Positions 5,267 through 8,795 of a DNA stretch of 8,795 nucleotides are shown here, in pieces (the first letter of the stretch is position 1; every line of letters begins with the position of its first letter). The stretch is from CAYJOG01 sp964371695 [NCBI: uncultured bacterium] (lineage in GTDB: Bacteria > CAYJOG01): positions 1 to 8,795 of the forward strand of contig CAYJOG010000090.1 of assembly GCA_964371695.1 (NCBI GenBank). The letters are read 5' to 3'. Position numbers and translations under genes: made by a program. The notes under the pieces are model-generated. The model made no database searches and was not told the DNA's origin. It saw only the letters and a program-made list of their open reading frames with translations.

Positions 5267-6388
5267 TTAAGCTGAAGTTTTGGGAAGACCGGCCAAGCGG
5301 GCCAATTGTAGGGCCATCTGAACCGGCGACAAAACCTGCTCGGCCAAGCCTTCTTCGGCCACCACGCGGGGCATACCATAAACCACGCAGCTTTCCTTGG
5401 ACTGCGCCCACACCTTGCCCCCCGCCGAAACAATGGCCTGTGCGCCTTCCAGGCCGTCCCGCCCCATGCCGGTGAACACCAGCCCCAGGGATTTGTCCTT
5501 GAGCACACGGGCGGCGCTTTCAAACAGCAGATCCACGCTGGGGCAAGCTGGTTTGGGCGCGTGGGTCACCGGCAGCACCATCACGACAGGGGTTTTCTGA
5601 CTGCCACCAATCAGCAGGTGGTGGTTTTCAACGGGCAGATACACGGTGCCCGCCTGAATAGGCAGTTCGCGATCCACCAGTTCCACATGAAATCCCACGC
5701 GCTCGCGCAGACGGGTGACCAGGGCCTCCATGAAGCCCGCCAGCATGTGCTGGGCCACCACCAGACCACAGCCCACCGGCCCCTGCAGGTGCGAGAGAAA
5801 CTCCAACAGCGCACCCGGCCCGCCGGTGGAAAGCCCCAGAGACACCACGGGCAAGTCCTTGTTGAGGGTGCGCTGGCGCTGCACGGGGGGCGGCGGAACC
5901 TCGGCGGCCTGATGCGACGCCGGACTCAGGATGGGCAGCCCCACGCCACTGGCGGCGGCCTGGGAACACAGCTCCACCAGTTCGGCGGTGCGGGACTGAA
6001 ACTCCTTGAGGGTGCTGGGCCGCTCGAAACAGAACACCGGCCCAAGCTCCATGGCGCGGATCACCCGCTCGGCCTCAAGCCGCTTGGGCGGGATGATGAG
6101 CAGCACCGGCGTGGGGCGAATCTGGGTGACTTTTTCGATCAGGTCCAGCGCGTTCATGCGGCGGGCCTGGAGATCCACAATCACCAGATGGGGGCGAAAG
6201 TGCTTGAGCTGCACCTCCACGTTTTCAGCGCTTTTCAGACTCCCCAGCACCTTCATGTCCGGGTGTTTTTCCAGCACGGGGCTGAACAGCTCCATGCCCG
6301 TCGTCTGGTCGTCAAACAACACAATGCGCCAAGGCGGCCCAGGGGCCACCAGGGTCTTGAGCGACGGCGCTGCGGGAGACTCTTTCAT
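5267..6388 (-). CDS. cheB: Chemotaxis protein-glutamate methylesterase/glutamine deamidase CheB
   Basis: A 373-residue cytoplasmic enzyme that removes methyl groups from receptor glutamates and deamidates glutamines. The methylesterase domain spans residues about 180-365 and is intact. The nucleophile is Ser187 in [11 protein letters not shown], the catalytic His is His214 in AQHML, and the catalytic Asp is Asp311 in TGMGRDG. Further family motifs PSVDLLF and VVYGMPR are present. The N-terminal receiver (about 20-135) keeps Asp26/Asp27 and phosphoacceptor Asp72. However, the switch Ser/Thr is replaced by Ile99 (LLIIPP) and the invariant Lys by Arg123 (FERPS), and the usual MPRMDG loop reads ARRMNA. 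A Pro-rich linker joins the domains. ATG 6388 overlaps the receptor stop (ATGA) and has a near-perfect GGAGGAG ribosome site, so start and coupling are well supported. Regulation by phosphorylation may be weakened. Confidence 0.96.
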   Translation of the reverse strand: MKESPAAPSLKTLVAPGPPWRIVLFDDQTTGMELFSPVLEKHPDMKVLGSLKSAENVEVQLKHFRPHLVIVDLQARRMNALDLIEKVTQIRPTPVLLIIPPKRLEAERVIRAMELGPVFCFERPSTLKEFQSRTAELVELCSQAAASGVGLPILSPASHQAAEVPPPPVQRQRTLNKDLPVVSLGLSTGGPGALLEFLSHLQGPVGCGLVVAQHMLAGFMEALVTRLRERVGFHVELVDRELPIQAGTVYLPVENHHLLIGGSQKTPVVMVLPVTHAPKPACPSVDLLFESAARVLKDKSLGLVFTGMGRDGLEGAQAIVSAGGKVWAQSKESCVVYGMPRVVAEEGLAEQVLSPVQMALQLARLAGLPKTSA

Positions 6389-8795
6389 GTCTCCTCCACG
6401 GGCCGCAGGCCGTGTTCCGGGGTGGCCTCTGGCAATGCAGCGGGGGCGGTTTCCAGTCGAAAATCCACCAGAATGTCCAGCAACTGCTGCACGGTGGTGG
6501 TGAGCACGCGGGCATCGGCATGCACCGTGCGGGCCACGCCCAGGCCGTCTTTTTCGGCGTTGGCCAGCATGCCCAGGTCTTCCAGCAACTGCCGGTGACG
6601 CGACAGGTCTGCGCTCACGCGCCCCGCCAGCCTCCGGGTTTCTTCCACCACGTGTTCACCGGATCCCAGCAGGTCTTTGTGTTTTTCCACCTGCTGGCGC
6701 GAGAGGTGATTGATTTCGCTGCCCGCCCTGGCTGCCCCCTGCAGGTGGCGCATCAAAAGACCACACACCTGGCGGTGATCCACCAGCCGCCGGTGCAGGC
6801 CCTCGGCTTTTTCGCGGTGATGCAGCATCAACTGGGTGAGATGCCGTGAGGCCTCTTCCTGCCCGGTGGAGCCCTGCTTGAGGTGCTGGGCGATATCCCG
6901 CAGGGTCACGATGGCCTCCACCATGCGCCGTGCGCCCTGGTCCTGCTCCTGCATGCTGGTGCGGATCACCTGGCTGGCCTGGGTCAGGCGGTCCACCACC
7001 TGTTTCACCTTGTCGCTGCGCTTGGCCTGATCCTGCGTGTCAGTGTTGATTTCCGTCATCAGGCGCGTGGCGTGGCGCACTTTTTCCACAATGGTCACCA
7101 TTTTCTTGCCCGCGTTGTCGGTCAGGTTCACGCCTTCTTCCACCTGACGTCCCCACTCCACCATGTGCTGCACCACCTTTTCGGTTTCCTGCTGCACCTC
7201 CATGATGTGGCCTTCGATCTCTTTGGCGCTCAGGCTGCTCTGCTCGGCCAGTTCGCGCACCTTGTCCGCCACCACCGCAAAACCCTTGCCCTCTTCACCG
7301 GCGCGGGCGGCCTCAATGGCGGCGTTGAGCGCCAGCAGATTGGTCTGCTCGGCCAGACCCGTGATGGTGCTCACCACGTTGGTGATTTCCTGGCTGGAAC
7401 TGCCCAGGTCTTTGATCTGCTTGGCGGTGCCCTGCACCATGGTTTTGATTTCCCGCATTTTTTCGATGGCCTGCTCCATGATCTGATGGCCGTCGTTGGC
7501 GGTTTTGGAGACTTCGCGGCTGAAACTGGTGGCTTCGCGGATGCTGCCGTCCACTGACTTGATGCTGACCAAAAGCGCTTCAATCTGGCGGAAGGCGATG
7601 TCCATGTTCGAATCCATGGACCGGATATTTTCCATCACCTGCTGGTTGCCGGTCATCATTTCTTCCACCACCGCGCCGGTTTCATCCACGGCGCTGGAAA
7701 TGTGGCCGCTCTGCTCGCCCAGTTCCAGGATAGACCCCAGCATGCCTTCGGCGCTGGTCAGGCCGTCTTGCATGCCGTCGCGCACCCGCTGGATTTCACC
7801 GAACACCTGATCGGTGTGGCGGCCCAGTCCCTCGGCGCTCTGCGTGGCGCTGCCCAGCGCCTGGGCCAGTTCCCTGGACTGCTCCTGAAGATTTTGCGAG
7901 GCCAGTTGCATGTCCGAAAAACGCCCCACCACTTCCACGGCATAGTGTTGGGCGTCGTTCGCGCCACCCGCAAAATCCTCGGACAGGGCCAGGTTGTCGC
8001 GCAGGCGGTTCTGGATCGCGTCCAGGCTGCGGGCGCCTTCGGTTTTCAGGTCCACCAGCGAGCGGCAGTGGTTGTCCAGGCGGGCGGCGATCTGCCCGGC
8101 GTCTGCCCCGTGGCTCTGGATGGCCAGAAAGATGTTGCGCACCGTGTGGCCCAACCCCTGCACGGCCCTGGCAATCTTGCCCAGTTCGTCGGCCCCGCCC
8201 ATCTGGTTTTTGTCCAGCAGTTCCGCCGAAAGATCGCCTTTTTCGAGGCGCTGGGTGTAGCGCAGAATGTTGCTCACCGGTGTCCACACCTGCACCTTGA
8301 AAGACCGGGTGACCACCACAATCGAGAGCGCCCCGAACACGCCAAACAGACCCAACACCATCAGCAGCAGCGACTCCCGCTGGCTGAGGGCCAGGCGCTG
8401 CTGACTGCGGTATTCCGTGAGGGCTTCCTCGGCCTGATCCAGTTGATGCTGCAACTGGCCGCTGTTCTTGACCAGAGACTGATAAGCGTCGTCCTGCGGG
8501 GTGACGCCGCCCTCCTTGAACTTGTCAGCAAAAATGCGCAGCGACGACTGGGCGCGGCGTGCGCCGCTTTTCAGGCGCTCGCGGGTGGCGGGGGTGAACT
8601 CGCTGGCCCCATCCAGTGGCTCCAGGTTCAGGTTCAAAAGCAGGGCCTGCTCTACCACCGCACCGTCGTTTTCCACCATGGCCTGACGCGCCAGCACGAG
8701 CGCCCCCTGGTTGGCGCGGGACACCTGCGACAGCGCCGTCTCCGCCCGGTGGCGGAAACCTTCATAAAGGATTTCCCGTGCATCCCGGGTGGGGA
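6385..8795 (-). CDS. Methyl-accepting chemotaxis protein (N-terminus beyond window edge)
   Basis: The frame is open to the right edge, giving 802 residues in view; GTG at 8724 is only an internal codon. Counting from 8724, residues 1-115 are a helical, Gln/Glu/Arg-rich region consistent with the end of a helical-bundle periplasmic sensor. One transmembrane helix follows at about 119-139 ([20 protein letters not shown]), then a HAMP domain at about 140-193 with [11 protein letters not shown] and [10 protein letters not shown] long coiled coil leads to the conserved hairpin tip around 455-495 ([24 protein letters not shown], split here as [11 protein letters not shown] and [13 protein letters not shown], then [13 protein letters not shown]). 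Another coiled coil of about 260 residues follows, with a short Pro/Ala/Glu tail. The tip binds CheA/CheW in this family. There is no CheR-docking WxxF pentapeptide at the C-terminus (ends PVEET). The first membrane helix and most of the ligand domain are outside the window. It overlaps cheB by 4 bases. Confidence 0.95.
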   Translation of the reverse strand, partial: PTRDAREILYEGFRHRAETALSQVSRANQGALVLARQAMVENDGAVVEQALLLNLNLEPLDGASEFTPATRERLKSGARRAQSSLRIFADKFKEGGVTPQDDAYQSLVKNSGQLQHQLDQAEEALTEYRSQQRLALSQRESLLLMVLGLFGVFGALSIVVVTRSFKVQVWTPVSNILRYTQRLEKGDLSAELLDKNQMGGADELGKIARAVQGLGHTVRNIFLAIQSHGADAGQIAARLDNHCRSLVDLKTEGARSLDAIQNRLRDNLALSEDFAGGANDAQHYAVEVVGRFSDMQLASQNLQEQSRELAQALGSATQSAEGLGRHTDQVFGEIQRVRDGMQDGLTSAEGMLGSILELGEQSGHISSAVDETGAVVEEMMTGNQQVMENIRSMDSNMDIAFRQIEALLVSIKSVDGSIREATSFSREVSKTANDGHQIMEQAIEKMREIKTMVQGTAKQIKDLGSSSQEITNVVSTITGLAEQTNLLALNAAIEAARAGEEGKGFAVVADKVRELAEQSSLSAKEIEGHIMEVQQETEKVVQHMVEWGRQVEEGVNLTDNAGKKMVTIVEKVRHATRLMTEINTDTQDQAKRSDKVKQVVDRLTQASQVIRTSMQEQDQGARRMVEAIVTLRDIAQHLKQGSTGQEEASRHLTQLMLHHREKAEGLHRRLVDHRQVCGLLMRHLQGAARAGSEINHLSRQQVEKHKDLLGSGEHVVEETRRLAGRVSADLSRHRQLLEDLGMLANAEKDGLGVARTVHADARVLTTTVQQLLDILVDFRLETAPAALPEATPEHGLRPVEET

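Noticed and set aside
5561-6598. Long plus-strand open frame (345 residues) opposite cheB and the receptor end
   Set aside because: It is antisense to a convincing cheB, its translation is His/Gln/Arg-rich with no recognisable domain, and this is typical of the complementary frame of GC-rich genes.

Overview
The window is GC-rich, densely packed, Gram-negative-type bacterial DNA (signal peptide, CheB, HAMP-type transmembrane chemoreceptor). The gene content and domain mixtures suggest a motile, signalling-rich member of the Pseudomonadota or a neighbouring phylum. A magnetotactic or Magnetococcales-like host is possible, but the sequence does not establish it. There are no rRNA, tRNA, CRISPR or transposase genes. 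Every recognisable protein is involved in, or compatible with, signal transduction.

Left half, plus strand: the window opens inside the C-terminal half of a receiver domain (1-194). An intergenic stretch of about 185 bases follows, holding three inverted repeats, one of them a perfect 13-bp stem. Then comes a tight five-gene run (382-3114): a single-domain KaiC/RAD55-type ATPase, two tiny histidine-containing membrane proteins, a receiver fused to an RsbW-type HATPase (serine kinase) domain, and an unrecognised 176-residue protein. The first two genes overlap by GTGA, the third and fourth by ATGA, and the remaining gaps are 21 and 14 bases, so the run looks like one translationally coupled operon.

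Right half, minus strand, convergent with the first operon: a chemoreceptor whose N-terminus lies beyond the right edge (6385-8795) overlaps cheB (5267-6388) by ATGA. After a roughly 290-base gap rich in inverted repeats comes a secreted TPR protein (3297-4973) with a possible CsgG/LpoB-like C-terminal domain. The two gene groups meet at 3115-3296, which contains a strong hairpin and a smaller one.

How the parts may work together (inference): the receptor/CheB pair is part of a chemosensory pathway whose CheA, CheW and CheR would lie off the right edge. The CheB regulatory domain has lost two of the residues that normally transmit phosphorylation. The KaiC-centred operon may be a separate signalling cassette in which a phosphorylatable receiver controls an anti-sigma-type kinase, with the ATPase and the two mini membrane proteins as partners. 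This cassette is the most interesting candidate for an undescribed system.
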